DNA of 64,000 nucleotides from Paracoccus benzoatiresistens (GCF_026913015.1 NZ_JAPTYD010000014.1:1-64000), one strand, 5' to 3'. Positions 42,001 through 51,991 are shown, counted from the stretch's first letter. A program made the numbers and translations. Notes: generated by a model not told the origin, from the letters alone.

Positions 42001-44930
42001 TTCTTGTCCTTCAGCGCCGCAAGGATCGCGAAGGGGCTGTCGGGATCAGCCTTCTTCTCGGGCCGAGAGGAGAAGGTCGCAGGCTTGTTGTTCTGCGGCT
42101 TCCCGCCCTTCTTGAAGTTGTCCTTGCCGCGCGGCTTGCCGCCGCCTTCGCCCTGGTTGCGATCCTCGCGCTTGTCGCGACGCTCGCGGTTGGGGCGGCC
42201 GCCTTCCGGGCGATCCTGGCGTTCCTGCCGTTCACGGGGTTCACGCGGCTCTCTCGGTGCGTCCTGCGCGGCATCGCGACGCGGGCCGCCACGACGGTTC
42301 TGGCCTTCGCCCTGCGGACGGCGGTTCGGACGGGGCTTGGGCGCCCAGCGGAAGGTATAGAAGACCTCCATCTCGGGGGCGGCTTCCTCGACCACCTCGC
42401 CCGCGGCCTCGGCCTCGGCGCGGCGCTTCTCGGCCTGCTCGGCCTCCCAGCGGGCGCGGGTTTCGGCGGCAAGGACGCTTTCCTCCTCGGTCATCGGGGC
42501 ATCCGAACCCTCGCCCTCGGGCGCGGAGATGACCACCGGAACCTCGGCCACCCTGACCTTGGCCCGCTCGCCCCGTTCGGCGGCATAGCCCAGGCCTTCC
42601 ATCAGGCGGGAAAACTGTTCCAGCGTCATGCCGGTGATCGACAGCATGTCGGGATTGGCCTCGAACCCGCCACGCGTGTCCTGGGTGCGCAACAGGTCGG
42701 CCAGCCGTTCCAGCATGTCGATGCGGATCGCCCGTTCGCCCGCGGGGCGATAGCCCGACAGCGTATAGTGCTGTTCCGGCACATCGGGGATATGCGGAAT
42801 GGTGACCAGGCCGGGAGGGGGGCTTTCCGGGAAGGTGTCCAGGCCTTCGGCCAACGACCACAGAACCAGCCGCAGACGGGTCGGCGCGGGCTTCAGAAGC
42901 GTGGGCATGAAGATCGTGAACTGGCCGAAGCGGACGCCATGCTTGCGCAATGCGCCCCGTGCGTCCTGGTCCAGGTCTTTGACCTCATGCGCCACGCCTT
43001 CGCGGGGCAGCACGCCAAGAGATTCGACCAGGCGGAAGGCAAAGCCGCGGGCAAGGCCGGCCAAGGCCTCGTCCTTCTGCAGGCCAAGAAGCGGCTCGAA
43101 CAGCGCGGCGACCTTGCGGTCGATGAAGTGCTGCAGGCGCCGCTTGACCTTCTCGGCGATCTCGGGGCCGGCTTCCTCGTCCACGAAGACCTCGACGCCG
43201 GGATGCAGCGCATCGGACCCGCGAACCAGCTTGCCGACGGCGGCGGTGCCCCACATCAGCCCGCCCTGTTCGGTATAGTCCAGTTCGGTGTCCGGCGCGT
43301 TGTAGAAGCGGTCGGCGCGCAGGTGGAACTCGGGGCGCAGCGCCTCGTAGCTGGCGCGGTTCAGCATCCGGGCCTCGTCCGCCGTCGCGGTCTGGTCGGG
43401 GCGGAAGCGGAATCCCTCAAGACGGCCGGCGAATTCGCCCTCGACCGTCACTTCGCCCTTGTCGTTCACTTCGGCCACAAGGCTCTCCTTCTGCTTGAGC
43501 CGGCGCAACAGCACCGAGGTGCGCCGGTCCACAAATCGTTGGGTCAGCGCCGCGTGCAACGCGTCTGACAATCGGTCTTCTACCGCGCGCGTCTCGCCGC
43601 GCCAATGGCTTTCGTCCTGAACCCAGCCAGATCTCTGCGCGACATAGGTCCAGGTGCGGATATAGGCCAGCCGCTTCGAGATCGCGTCGATGTCGCCATG
43701 CGTCCGGTCGATGCGCTTGATCGCATTGCCCAGCCAGTCCGACGGGATCGCGCCGTCCTGCAGGAATCCGAAGATCCGCGCCAGCAGGCTGGTATGTTCG
43801 GCGGGCGAGATGCCGCGGAAATCCGGCACCCGGCAGACATCCCACAGCAGCCGCACATCCTGCCCGCCGCGCACGCGGTCGCGGATTTCGGGGATGTCGC
43901 GCAGGGTCTTCAGCGCCTGCACGTCGTCGGCGTCCCTGCCCCGGCCCAGCAGCGCGTGGCCAGACGGGGCCTCAAGGCTCTCGACCAGCCGGTCCATCGT
44001 GCCGAACTGCAGGTCGGAATTGCGCCAAGTCAAACGCTGGATAGGCGCGAAGCGATGGTTCTCGATGGCATCGACCAGGCCTTCGTCCAGGATCTCGGCC
44101 TCGCCCGTCACCCCGAAGGTGCCGGATTCGGTGTGACGCCCGGCGCGGCCCGCGATCTGTCCCATCTCGTGCGGGAACAGCGGGCGGACACGGCGGCCGT
44201 CGAACTTGTGCGTGGCGCTGAAGGCGACGTGGCGGATATCGAGGTTCAGGCCCATGCCGATGGCGTCGGTGGCGACCAGGTAATCGACCTCGCCCGCCTG
44301 ATACATCGCGACCTGCGCGTTGCGGGTGCGCGGGCTGAGCGCCCCCATGACAACCGCGCAACCGCCCTTTTGCCGCCGGATCAGCTCGGCCATGGCATAA
44401 ACGTCATCGACGCTGAAGCCCACAATCGCCGAACGCGCGGGCATCCGCGACAGCTTCTTCGACCCCGACCAGGACAGTTGCGACAGCCGGTCGCGGCGCT
44501 GGAACTGGACCCCGGGGATCAGGGACGCGATTGCCGGCCGCATGGTGTCGCTGCCCAGAAACAGCGTTTCGTGCAGCCCGCGCATCTTCAGCAGCCGGTC
44601 GGTGAAGACATGGCCGCGTTCGGGATCGGCACAAAGCTGGATTTCGTCGATGGCCACGAAATCGGCGGCGATGTCGGGCATCGCCTCGGTCGTGGCGACC
44701 CAGTATTGCACGCGCTCGGGAACGATGCGCTCCTCGCCCGTGACCAGGGCCACGACCGAGGGGCCGCGCGCCCTGACGATGCGGTCATAGACCTCGCGCG
44801 CCAGCAGGCGCAGCGGCAGGCCGATGACGCCCGTGCGGTGCGCCAGCATCCGCTCGATCGCGTAATGCGTTTTCCCGGTATTGGTCGGGCCAAGGATGGC
44901 CGTCACCCGGCCGCGTTCATGAATTGTCAT
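41997..44930 (-). CDS. Suv3-like DExH-box RNA helicase
   Basis: A 977-residue helicase. Walker A GPTNTGKTHYAIERM is at about residues 14-28, motif II is DEIQ (about 93-96), and motif VI QIAGRAGRH is near residue 262, with no long DEAD-box N-terminal part. This is the Suv3 group, which in mitochondria unwinds RNA for degradation. Residues about 800-977 are a low-complexity basic/acidic tail rich in RG, RE and KP, likely disordered and RNA- or protein-binding. It lies in an operon with a TPR lipoprotein-like gene upstream and an S4 RNA-binding gene downstream. Confidence 0.9.
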   Translation of the reverse strand: MTIHERGRVTAILGPTNTGKTHYAIERMLAHRTGVIGLPLRLLAREVYDRIVRARGPSVVALVTGEERIVPERVQYWVATTEAMPDIAADFVAIDEIQLCADPERGHVFTDRLLKMRGLHETLFLGSDTMRPAIASLIPGVQFQRRDRLSQLSWSGSKKLSRMPARSAIVGFSVDDVYAMAELIRRQKGGCAVVMGALSPRTRNAQVAMYQAGEVDYLVATDAIGMGLNLDIRHVAFSATHKFDGRRVRPLFPHEMGQIAGRAGRHTESGTFGVTGEAEILDEGLVDAIENHRFAPIQRLTWRNSDLQFGTMDRLVESLEAPSGHALLGRGRDADDVQALKTLRDIPEIRDRVRGGQDVRLLWDVCRVPDFRGISPAEHTSLLARIFGFLQDGAIPSDWLGNAIKRIDRTHGDIDAISKRLAYIRTWTYVAQRSGWVQDESHWRGETRAVEDRLSDALHAALTQRFVDRRTSVLLRRLKQKESLVAEVNDKGEVTVEGEFAGRLEGFRFRPDQTATADEARMLNRASYEALRPEFHLRADRFYNAPDTELDYTEQGGLMWGTAAVGKLVRGSDALHPGVEVFVDEEAGPEIAEKVKRRLQHFIDRKVAALFEPLLGLQKDEALAGLARGFAFRLVESLGVLPREGVAHEVKDLDQDARGALRKHGVRFGQFTIFMPTLLKPAPTRLRLVLWSLAEGLDTFPESPPPGLVTIPHIPDVPEQHYTLSGYRPAGERAIRIDMLERLADLLRTQDTRGGFEANPDMLSITGMTLEQFSRLMEGLGYAAERGERAKVRVAEVPVVISAPEGEGSDAPMTEEESVLAAETRARWEAEQAEKRRAEAEAAGEVVEEAAPEMEVFYTFRWAPKPRPNRRPQGEGQNRRGGPRRDAAQDAPREPREPRERQERQDRPEGGRPNRERRDKREDRNQGEGGGKPRGKDNFKKGGKPQNNKPATFSSRPEKKADPDSPFAILAALKDKK

Positions 44931-44933
44931 TGC

Positions 44934-45527
44934 CTAGATATCGGTGCCGTCTTGCTGCCGTTCCAGACGGGCGACGCCATCAATCGCCTCTTGCTGGTGG
45001 GGATGGATGGTCAGGCTCTTGCGATAGGCCTCAAGCGCGCGTTCGGTTTCGCCGGTTTCCTCCAGCATTGCGCCCAGTTGGGTCAGCGCGGGAAAGTGGC
45101 GCGGTTCAAGCTGCAGGGTACGGGCCAGATCCTGGAGCGCCGGGCCGAACTGCCCGGCACTCGCATAGGCGGCGGCGCGGGTATAGAAACCCATCGGGAA
45201 ATCGGGCGCATGATCGGTCAGGGCGGTCAGATGGCCGATGGCAGCGGCGGCATCGCCCTGGTCCAGCGCCTCCTCGCCCCGCTGCAGCAGCAGATCCATG
45301 GCGGCGGACCCGGATTTCGACCATTCGCGCAGGATGTCCGATTCGGCGATGCGCCAGCTTTCGCCCGTGGGTTCGCCCAGGCGGCGGAACAGCGCGTCCA
45401 TGTCGGGGCCGTCCTGCGCGCCTGCGGCGGCGGCCCCAAGAACTACGGCAAGAATTAAGAAAAACGTAGCTATTCGGTGGCAGATTGCCGCAACGACATT
45501 ATGGAAAATGTGGCGGACCGGGCGCAT
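44934..45527 (-). CDS. Exported tetratricopeptide repeat protein
   Basis: A 197-residue protein with an N-terminal signal or anchor (about residues 18-37, ending AAAGAQ) and three TPR-like repeats (MGFYTRAAAYASAGQFGPALQDL, FPALTQLGAMLEETGETERALEAY, and a degenerate first one). It is a periplasmic or membrane-facing scaffold with no catalytic motif. It precedes the helicase by three bases. It diverges from the SCP2 gene over 62 bases. The partner is unknown. Confidence 0.82.
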   Translation of the reverse strand: MRPVRHIFHNVVAAICHRIATFFLILAVVLGAAAAGAQDGPDMDALFRRLGEPTGESWRIAESDILREWSKSGSAAMDLLLQRGEEALDQGDAAAAIGHLTALTDHAPDFPMGFYTRAAAYASAGQFGPALQDLARTLQLEPRHFPALTQLGAMLEETGETERALEAYRKSLTIHPHQQEAIDGVARLERQQDGTDI

Positions 45528-45589
45528 ATCTTGGATCTTAATCAGCCCGGCCGCCGGGCGCCAGTCCCATCGGAAAGGGAAGAACCAAA

Positions 45590-45874
45590 ATGAGCAGTGT
45601 TGTGAATGCCGCTGTCGAGAAGCTGAGCGAGAAGATCAGCAGCTTCGGATCCACCGCGAAATTCGTGATCGAGAACGAAGGCGCGATCATGATCGACGAA
45701 AACGGCGTTCGCGCGGGCGACGATGAGGCCGAGGTGACCCTGTTCGCCAGCCGCGACACGTTCGAGGGGATCATGAACGGCAGCGTCAACCCGGCCACCG
45801 CCTTCATGATGGGCAAGCTGAAGATCGACGGGTCCATGGGCGTGGCCATGCAGTTGGGCCAGGCGCTGTCCTGA
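45590..45874 (+). CDS. SCP2 sterol-binding-fold protein
   Basis: A 94-residue protein that is a compact SCP2 domain: the start VEKLSEKISSFGSTAKFVIE, the VTLFASRDTFEGIMNG centre and the PATAFMMGKLKIDGSMGVAMQLGQ end match the family. The fold binds lipids or acyl-CoA in its hydrophobic tunnel. CGGAAAGGGA precedes the ATG. It is followed eight bases later by a lysophospholipase-like gene, suggesting a lipid-handling pair. Confidence 0.9.
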   Translation: MSSVVNAAVEKLSEKISSFGSTAKFVIENEGAIMIDENGVRAGDDEAEVTLFASRDTFEGIMNGSVNPATAFMMGKLKIDGSMGVAMQLGQALS

Positions 45875-45881
45875 TCGCCCG

Positions 45882-46832
45882 ATGCAGGCTTCGCCGGCTC
45901 CTTTCAGGCAGTTGCCGGGCGATTCATCCCGCCCGGCGCAAGCCTTCTGGATGCAGGCCGACGACGGCGTGAAACTGCGGCTGGCCCATTGGGCCGCCGC
46001 TGCGGACAACCGGGGCAGCGTCCTGCTGTTTCCCGGCCGCACCGAATATATCGAGAAATATGCCGGTATCGCGCAGTCGCTGAATGCGTCGGGATACCAG
46101 GTCCTGTCGATCGACTGGCGCGGCCAAGGGCTGTCGGCCCGTTTGCTGCCTGATGCGCGTCTTGGCCATGTCGGGCAGTTCAGCGACTATCAGCGCGACG
46201 TGGTCGAGATGGTGGTGGCCGCCACCGACATGAGCATGCCCCGCCCCTGGCATCTGCTGGCGCATTCCATGGGTGGCTGCATCGGGCTTGAGGCCCTGCA
46301 CCAGGGGCTGCCCGTGGAATCGGCGGCTTTTTCGGCGCCCATGTGGGGGATCAACCTGCGGCAGATGCCGCATGGCGTGGCCGTGGGCATGGCCTATCTG
46401 GCGGGCCGTCTGGGCCGGGGCGGGCGACCCGCGCCGGGCAGCGGCGGCGCCTTGGGCACCTATGTGCTGGACGAGAGCTTCAGCGCGAACCTGCTGACGG
46501 CTGATCCCGACGAATGGTGCCGCATGGTGCGCGAGGCCGCGGCTTGGCCAGACCTGACCCTGGGCGGCGCCAGCTTCGACTGGGTCGGAAAGGCGCTGAA
46601 CGAATGCCTGCGCCTGTCAAGGCTGGGATCGCCCGATCTTCCTGCGCTGGCCAGCCTTGGCGGCGGGGAAAGGGTCGTTTCTGCCGCAGCGATCCGTGAC
46701 CGCGTGGCACGCTGGCCCCATGCCACGCTGCTGGAGATCCCCGAGGTGCGGCACGAGATCATGATGTGCACCCCCGACCACCGCGCCGCCTTCCTGTCGG
46801 CGGCGCTGTCGCTGTTCACAAGTACCGACTAG
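45882..46832 (+). CDS. Alpha/beta hydrolase, lysophospholipase (PldB-like)
   Basis: A 316-residue alpha/beta hydrolase of the serine-aminopeptidase S33/monoacylglycerol-lipase group. The oxyanion region FPGRTEYIEKY, the nucleophile elbow AHSMGG (Ser at about 129) and the C-terminal His in VRHEIMM are visible. No signal peptide is present, so it is cytoplasmic. It follows the SCP2 gene and converges on corC with a 4-base overlap of the stops. Specificity for lysophospholipid is inferred from family only. Confidence 0.88.
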   Translation: MQASPAPFRQLPGDSSRPAQAFWMQADDGVKLRLAHWAAAADNRGSVLLFPGRTEYIEKYAGIAQSLNASGYQVLSIDWRGQGLSARLLPDARLGHVGQFSDYQRDVVEMVVAATDMSMPRPWHLLAHSMGGCIGLEALHQGLPVESAAFSAPMWGINLRQMPHGVAVGMAYLAGRLGRGGRPAPGSGGALGTYVLDESFSANLLTADPDEWCRMVREAAAWPDLTLGGASFDWVGKALNECLRLSRLGSPDLPALASLGGGERVVSAAAIRDRVARWPHATLLEIPEVRHEIMMCTPDHRAAFLSAALSLFTSTD

Positions 46833-47773
46833 GCTTTCCCGCCCGGCAGCACCTGGGGGACATGCACGGGCCGGGTCTTCTCGGCCATGTCTGCCGTGAG
46901 CAGGCGCAGACGAACGCGCTTGATGCGACGGGGATCGGAATCGACCACCTCGAATTCGGCGCCCGAGGCATGGGGGATCACCTCGCCCTGCACGGGCAGG
47001 TGGCCCGCAAGCATGAAGACCAGCCCGCCCAGGGTGTCGATATCCTCGTCCTGCTGGGGGTCGGACAGGGACAGACCCGTCTCGGCCTCGACATCCGACA
47101 GGGACGCGCGGGCCTGGATCAGCCACTGGCCGGGCTTTTCCACCACCCACAGGCTGCCTTCGGCCTCGTCATGCTCGTCCTCGATCTCGCCGATGACCTG
47201 CTCGATCAGGTCCTCGATCGTGACCAGACCGTCCACGCCGCCGTATTCATCAATCACCAGCGCCATGTGGATGCGCTTCTGCTGCATCTGCTGCAACAGC
47301 ACGCCGATGGGCATCGACGGCGGAACATAAAGCAGCGGCCGCAGCATTGGCCGAAGGTTGAAATCACCGCCCTGTCCGAAGCCGTGCTTCAGCGCCAAGT
47401 CCTTGAGGTGGATCATGCCCAGGGGGCTGTCCAGCGTGTCGTCATAGACCGGCAGGCGGGAAAAGCCATGTTCGCGGAACAAGGCGACCAGATCGTCAAG
47501 GCTGCTGGTCTCGGGCGCGGCGATCACCTCGGCCTTGGGGACGGCCACGTCGTCCACGCGCATGCGCCGCAGGTTGACCATGCCTGGCGCGACCTGTGCA
47601 GGTCCCTGGCCGGCCTCGTCCGCGTCATCGTCGGCGCCGGTCAGGGCATCGAAGAAGCGCCCGAGGAAACCGCGCGAACTGGGAAGATCCCGCCCTTCCC
47701 CTCCGGTACCATCCGCCTCGGAGGCGGCATCGGCACCAAGGGGCCCGGCGGATAATCGAGACTCGGAGTTCAT
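46829..47773 (-). CDS. corC: CorC/HlyC-type CBS domain protein
   Basis: A 314-residue cytoplasmic protein with an acidic N-terminal region, two CBS domains (about residues 72-200; VAVPKAEVIAAPE, FSRLPVYDDTLDSPLGMIHL and HMALVIDEYGGVDGLVTIED) and a C-terminal CorC_HlyC domain (DIDTLGGLVFMLAGHLP). In Enterobacteria CorC affects magnesium/cobalt efflux. It is the third gene of the phoH-ybeY-corC series; the lnt gene often found next in other bacteria is absent here. Confidence 0.92.
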   Translation of the reverse strand: MNSESRLSAGPLGADAASEADGTGGEGRDLPSSRGFLGRFFDALTGADDDADEAGQGPAQVAPGMVNLRRMRVDDVAVPKAEVIAAPETSSLDDLVALFREHGFSRLPVYDDTLDSPLGMIHLKDLALKHGFGQGGDFNLRPMLRPLLYVPPSMPIGVLLQQMQQKRIHMALVIDEYGGVDGLVTIEDLIEQVIGEIEDEHDEAEGSLWVVEKPGQWLIQARASLSDVEAETGLSLSDPQQDEDIDTLGGLVFMLAGHLPVQGEVIPHASGAEFEVVDSDPRRIKRVRLRLLTADMAEKTRPVHVPQVLPGGKA

Positions 47774-48267
47774 CAGACCTTCTCTTGATAGGGATCGGGG
47801 ATATTCAGCCGCGACAGGATCGAACGCTCGGCGGCTTCCATTGTTTCCGCGTCCGCGTCGTTCATGTGATCATAGCCCAGCAGATGCAGGGTCGCGTGGA
47901 CCAGCAGGTGGGTGACGTGATCGGCAACGGGCTTGCCCTGCGCCTCGGCCTCGACCAGGCAGGTGTCATAGGCGATGGCGATGTCGCCCAGTTCTTCCTC
48001 GTCCGGCAGTTCCGGCTTGGCGCCGGGTTCATGCGGGACATGCTCGACCGAGGGCCAGGAGAGCACGTTGGTCGCGCGCGGCTTGCCGCGGAAATCGGCG
48101 TTCAAGGCCGCGATGCGGGCGTCATCGCAGCCCATGACGACAACCTCGCCGCCGATGCCGTGCCAACGCAACGCGGCCTCGACCGCGCGTTCGGCCAAGG
48201 CCTCAAGCCCCAGCGTCTCCCATCGGTCATCCTCGATGACGCAATCGGTGGATATGTCGTCAGGCAT
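47773..48267 (-). CDS. ybeY: Endoribonuclease YbeY
   Basis: A 164-residue zinc-dependent RNase with the HxxxHxxxxxH signature (HLLVHATLHLLGYDH) near residues 129-143 and the conserved Arg in the RGKPRATNVLSWP block. YbeY functions in 16S rRNA 3'-end maturation and 70S quality control. The start at 48267 opens with MPDDISTDC and overlaps phoH by eight bases; the stop shares bases with the corC start (TGATG). Confidence 0.94.
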   Translation of the reverse strand: MPDDISTDCVIEDDRWETLGLEALAERAVEAALRWHGIGGEVVVMGCDDARIAALNADFRGKPRATNVLSWPSVEHVPHEPGAKPELPDEEELGDIAIAYDTCLVEAEAQGKPVADHVTHLLVHATLHLLGYDHMNDADAETMEAAERSILSRLNIPDPYQEKV

Positions 48268-49357
48268 CGCCTCGCATTGCCCGGCGGGGTGCGTATTGTC
48301 CGCGCGGTCCCTCTGATTCGCCACGCGCCAGGGCGGCGGCATCTTCCGCGTCATACGCCTGGATGATGCGCGCGACAAGCGGGTGCCGCACGACGTCCTT
48401 GGCCGTGAAGTAGTTGAAGCTGATCCCCCGGACCCCGTCCAGGATGCGTTCGGCATCGACCAGTCCGGACAGCATCCCGCGCGGCAGGTCGATCTGCGTG
48501 CGGTCGCCGGTGATCACCATGCGCGATCCCTCGCCAAGGCGGGTCAGGAACATCTTCATCTGCATCGAGGTGGCGTTCTGCGCCTCGTCCAGCACCACGA
48601 AGGCATTGGACAGCGTGCGCCCGCGCATGAAGGCCAGGGGCGCGATCTCGATCCGCTTTTCCTCCATCAGCTTCTGCATCTGCTTGGCCGGAAGAAAATC
48701 GTTCAGCGCGTCATAAAGCGGCTGCATGTAGGGATCGACCTTTTCCTTCATATCGCCAGGCAGGAAGCCCAACCGCTCGCCCGCCTCGACCGCGGGGCGC
48801 GACAGGATGATGCGATCCACATGGCCGCCGATCAGCATGGTCACGCCGACCGCGACGGCCAGATAGGTCTTGCCGGTGCCCGCCGGTCCGATGCCGAAGG
48901 CCAGTTCGTTCTGGAACAGCGACCGGACATAGGCTTTCTGCGCATCCGTGCGGGGCTCGATCGATTTCTTGCGGGTGCGAAGCTCGTAATCGCCCGCCGC
49001 GAACATCTCCAACTGCTCGGCCGGGGTGGTGGGCGTGCTGCCCTCGACTCCCATGCGCAAGGCGGCCTCGACCTCGGCCAGCGAGACCGGGCGGCCCTGT
49101 TCCAGGCGCGCGTAAAGGCCGCGCAGCAGCAGCGCGGCCTCGGCCTGCGCCTCGGGCCCCCCGACGACGGCCAGCTGGTTTCCACGTCGCAGGATATGGA
49201 CGCCAAGCGCCTCCTCGATCCGCGCGAGGTGCCGGTCATTGGCACCGCACAGGTCGATCAGCAGCCGGTTGTCGGGAAATTCCAGCAGGGTTTCAGCCGA
49301 AGGGGTCGCAACGGGGGGCGTAGGCGTAAGGCCCAAATCTCTCTCCTGCATAGGCAT
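48260..49357 (-). CDS. phoH: PhoH family ATPase
   Basis: A 365-residue PhoH-family protein: KH-like N-terminal region, then the P-loop ATPase with Walker A GPAGTGKTYLA, the SRPAVEAGERLGFLPGD block, and Walker B FVVLDEAQN. Members are RNA-associated ATPases, usually next to ybeY as here. Two starts are possible, 49357 (MPMQERD) or 49351 (MQERD); neither has a strong ribosome-binding site. It overlaps ybeY by eight bases. Confidence 0.93.
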   Translation of the reverse strand: MPMQERDLGLTPTPPVATPSAETLLEFPDNRLLIDLCGANDRHLARIEEALGVHILRRGNQLAVVGGPEAQAEAALLLRGLYARLEQGRPVSLAEVEAALRMGVEGSTPTTPAEQLEMFAAGDYELRTRKKSIEPRTDAQKAYVRSLFQNELAFGIGPAGTGKTYLAVAVGVTMLIGGHVDRIILSRPAVEAGERLGFLPGDMKEKVDPYMQPLYDALNDFLPAKQMQKLMEEKRIEIAPLAFMRGRTLSNAFVVLDEAQNATSMQMKMFLTRLGEGSRMVITGDRTQIDLPRGMLSGLVDAERILDGVRGISFNYFTAKDVVRHPLVARIIQAYDAEDAAALARGESEGPRGQYAPRRAMRGDA

Positions 49358-49398
49358 CTTGCAGACAATGGTGGCGATCCAAGCGGATTCGCACAAGG

Positions 49399-50133
49399 TC
49401 ATGTTGCAGGTTTATGTGGCAATTGTGTCACCGCGTGACCCAGAAACCCCGCCAGGGGCGGCGCCTGATCCATCCGGGCCACCGGGCCATCCCAGGCGAT
49501 GCGCCCGTCCTGCAACAGCGCCACGCGGTCGCCGATGGCACGCACCGAGTCCATGTCATGCGTGATCGTGATGGCCGTGGCGCCCGTTTCGGTCACGATG
49601 CCGCGGATCAGGTCGTTGATCCGCCGCGCCCGGATCGGGTCCAAGCCGGTGGTCGGTTCGTCGAAAAAGATCACCGCCGGATCGTCGGCGATGGCACGGG
49701 CAAGCCCGGCGCGCTTTGCCATCCCGCCCGAGAGTTCGGCGGGCATCAAATCGGCGGTTTCCGGCCCCAGGCCGACGCGGGCCAGCTTTTCCACGGCAAT
49801 GGCGCGGGCTTGCGCATCGGGCATCCGCTGGCGCAGGCGGAAGGCCACGTTCTGCCAGACGGTCAGACTGTCAAACAGCGCCGCGCCCTGGAACAGCATC
49901 CCGAAGCGGGCCAGGAAGGCGGGCCGGGTCCTGCGGTCCAGCGGCTTGCCCTGCCACAGGATCTGCCCCCCATCCGGCGCGGTAAGGCCCAGGATGCATT
50001 TCAGCAGCACGGATTTTCCCGTTCCCGACTGGCCGATCACGCAAAGACTTTCGCCCTGCCCGACCGCCAGATCGACGCCCGCCAGAACGGGCGTGCCGCC
50101 AAAGGATTTGCGCAGCCCCGCGATCTGGATCAT
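49399..50133 (-). CDS. mlaF: MlaF-type lipid transport ABC ATPase
   Basis: A 244-residue ATPase with Walker A GQSGTGKSVLL (about 36), signature LSGGMAKRAGLARAI and Walker B VIFFDEPTTGLDP. LSGGM with a following AKR, not QQR, is characteristic of the Mkl/MlaF group that drives phospholipid trafficking between the outer and inner membrane. Its start overlaps the mlaE stop (ATGA). The MCE protein MlaD is not next to it in this window. Confidence 0.9.
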   Translation of the reverse strand: MIQIAGLRKSFGGTPVLAGVDLAVGQGESLCVIGQSGTGKSVLLKCILGLTAPDGGQILWQGKPLDRRTRPAFLARFGMLFQGAALFDSLTVWQNVAFRLRQRMPDAQARAIAVEKLARVGLGPETADLMPAELSGGMAKRAGLARAIADDPAVIFFDEPTTGLDPIRARRINDLIRGIVTETGATAITITHDMDSVRAIGDRVALLQDGRIAWDGPVARMDQAPPLAGFLGHAVTQLPHKPAT

Positions 50134-50894
50134 TCGAAGAACAGCCCCGTCAGCACGAAGTTCGCAGCCAGGATCCCGACGGCCGAGGCCACGACGGCGG
50201 ATTTCGTGGCCCGCCCGACGCCTGCGGCGCCCCGGCCCGAATGGATGCCGAACCAGCAGCCGCAGGTGGCGACGATCAGGCCGAAGACCGCGCCCTTCAG
50301 CAGGCCCGACACCACGTCCCAGCTTTCCAGATAGGCCCGCGAGTTCGCCAGATAAGCCGCCGAGTTGAAGCCCAGCGAGCCGGTGCCGATCAGCCAGCCG
50401 CCCAGGATGCCGATGATGTCGCCAACCGCCACAAGCGCAGGCACGGTCAGCATCGCGGCCCACAGCCGGGGCGTAACCAGCCAGCGCATCGGGTCGGTGG
50501 ACAGCGTCACAAGCGCGTCGATCTGTTCGGTCACCTTCATGGTGCCGATTTCCGCCGCGATGGAACTGGCGACACGGGCCGCGACCATCAGGCCGCCCAG
50601 GACCGGGCCAAGCTCTCGCACCATGCCGATGGCGACAATGGCGGGGACCACGTCGCTGGCCTGGAAGCGCGCGCCTCCGGAATGGATCTGCAAGGCCAGC
50701 GCGGCGCCGGTGAACAGCGCGGTCAGACCGACGACCGGCAGCGACAGCCAGCCGATCTGGACCAGTTGCGCCGCGAAGGCCCGCCCATGGAAGGGCCGCA
50801 GCCGGAACAGCCCGCGCGCCACGAACAGGGCGATGGCACCGATGCCGCGCGTCAGCGACAGGGCGGCGCGGCCGGTCAGGCGGACTGGGATCAC
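50130..50894 (-). CDS. mlaE: MlaE-type lipid transport permease
   Basis: A 254-residue integral membrane protein of the MlaE/YrbE family with five to six helices. [35 protein letters not shown] (quoted as parts [23 protein letters not shown] and EQIDALV) is the signature block. It is the membrane partner of MlaF. The start is GTG at 50894, overlapping the alr stop by four bases, and the gene is coupled to mlaF. Confidence 0.92.
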   Translation of the reverse strand: MIPVRLTGRAALSLTRGIGAIALFVARGLFRLRPFHGRAFAAQLVQIGWLSLPVVGLTALFTGAALALQIHSGGARFQASDVVPAIVAIGMVRELGPVLGGLMVAARVASSIAAEIGTMKVTEQIDALVTLSTDPMRWLVTPRLWAAMLTVPALVAVGDIIGILGGWLIGTGSLGFNSAAYLANSRAYLESWDVVSGLLKGAVFGLIVATCGCWFGIHSGRGAAGVGRATKSAVVASAVGILAANFVLTGLFFE

Positions 50895-51907
50895 AGATAG
50901 GTCCGGTCGTAGCGATGACCAAGCGAGGTCAGGATCTCGTATCCGATGGTGCCCGCGTGATCCGCCAACCGGTCCACCGTCTGCTCCGGGCAGATCAGGT
51001 CCAGTTCCCCCGGCACGTCGGCCAGTCCGGTCACATCCACGGTGATCAGGTCCATCGACACCCGCCCGACGATCGGACAGGCCGTGCCCGCCGCGTAAAG
51101 GCTGACGCCCTTCGATGAAATCGAGCGCAGGACCCCATCGGCATAGCCCGCGGAAACCGTGGCGATGCGCCGCGGCGCGTTCGCGGTCCAGGTGGCGCTG
51201 TAGCCGACGAACTCGCCCGGCTGGACCGTCCGCGTCTGGATCACCGGCAGGGACAGGCGAACCACCGGCTGCGCCTCCGCAAAGGGCAGCGCGCCGTAAA
51301 GGCCGATGCCCGGCCGGACCAGGTCGAAGTGATAGTCCGGTCCCATCAAGGTGCCGCCGGTCGCCGCCAGCGAACGCGGCACGCCGCAGTCATCCGTCAT
51401 CGCCCGGAAGGAAGCCAACTGCACGGCATTGGCGGGGTGGTCCGGTTCGTCCGCGCAGGCCAGATGGGACATGATGAAGTCGGGCTTCGCGGCCAGGGCC
51501 TCGGCCCGCAGCGCGGACCATTCGCCCGCTTCCATGCCAAGCCGGTTCATGCCGGTGTCGAGCTGGATCGCGAAGGGCTTGCCGGGGCGCATGGCGCGGT
51601 CGCGGAAGAACTGCTCGGGGCTGTTCAGGACGGGGACAAGGCCGGTCAGGTCCGCGCCCTCCATGTGGCCGGACAGGACATTGATGCGGGCGTCATCGGG
51701 CAGATGCGGGCGCAGCGCCCGCCCTTCGGATGCCAGCGCCACGAAGAAGTCGCGCGCACCGGCCTGATACAGGGCGGGCGCCACGCGGGCGGCGCCCAGG
51801 CCGTAGGCGTCCGCCTTGACCACGGCAGCGGCACGCGCACCGGGGGCCTTGGCGGCAAGGGCCTTCCAGTTGGCGACGATGGCTTGCAGGTCGATATGCA
51901 GGGTCAT
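50891..51907 (-). CDS. alr: Alanine racemase
   Basis: A 338-residue fold-type III PLP racemase that supplies D-alanine for peptidoglycan. The PLP lysine is in [13 protein letters not shown] (about residue 31), the GTGMNRLG-like [12 protein letters not shown] block and the catalytic Tyr region [12 protein letters not shown] are present, as is [13 protein letters not shown]. It is compact for the family (usually 350-370). It is coupled to mlaE by a 4-base overlap. Confidence 0.95.
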   Translation of the reverse strand: MTLHIDLQAIVANWKALAAKAPGARAAAVVKADAYGLGAARVAPALYQAGARDFFVALASEGRALRPHLPDDARINVLSGHMEGADLTGLVPVLNSPEQFFRDRAMRPGKPFAIQLDTGMNRLGMEAGEWSALRAEALAAKPDFIMSHLACADEPDHPANAVQLASFRAMTDDCGVPRSLAATGGTLMGPDYHFDLVRPGIGLYGALPFAEAQPVVRLSLPVIQTRTVQPGEFVGYSATWTANAPRRIATVSAGYADGVLRSISSKGVSLYAAGTACPIVGRVSMDLITVDVTGLADVPGELDLICPEQTVDRLADHAGTIGYEILTSLGHRYDRTYL

Positions 51908-51991
51908 TGCGGCGTATCCCGTGGTGGCCGGTCCTGTTGGGGTCGGCGACCTTCAAGCAGAAATCGGCCCGCGCTTCCAGCCCGGATCGCC

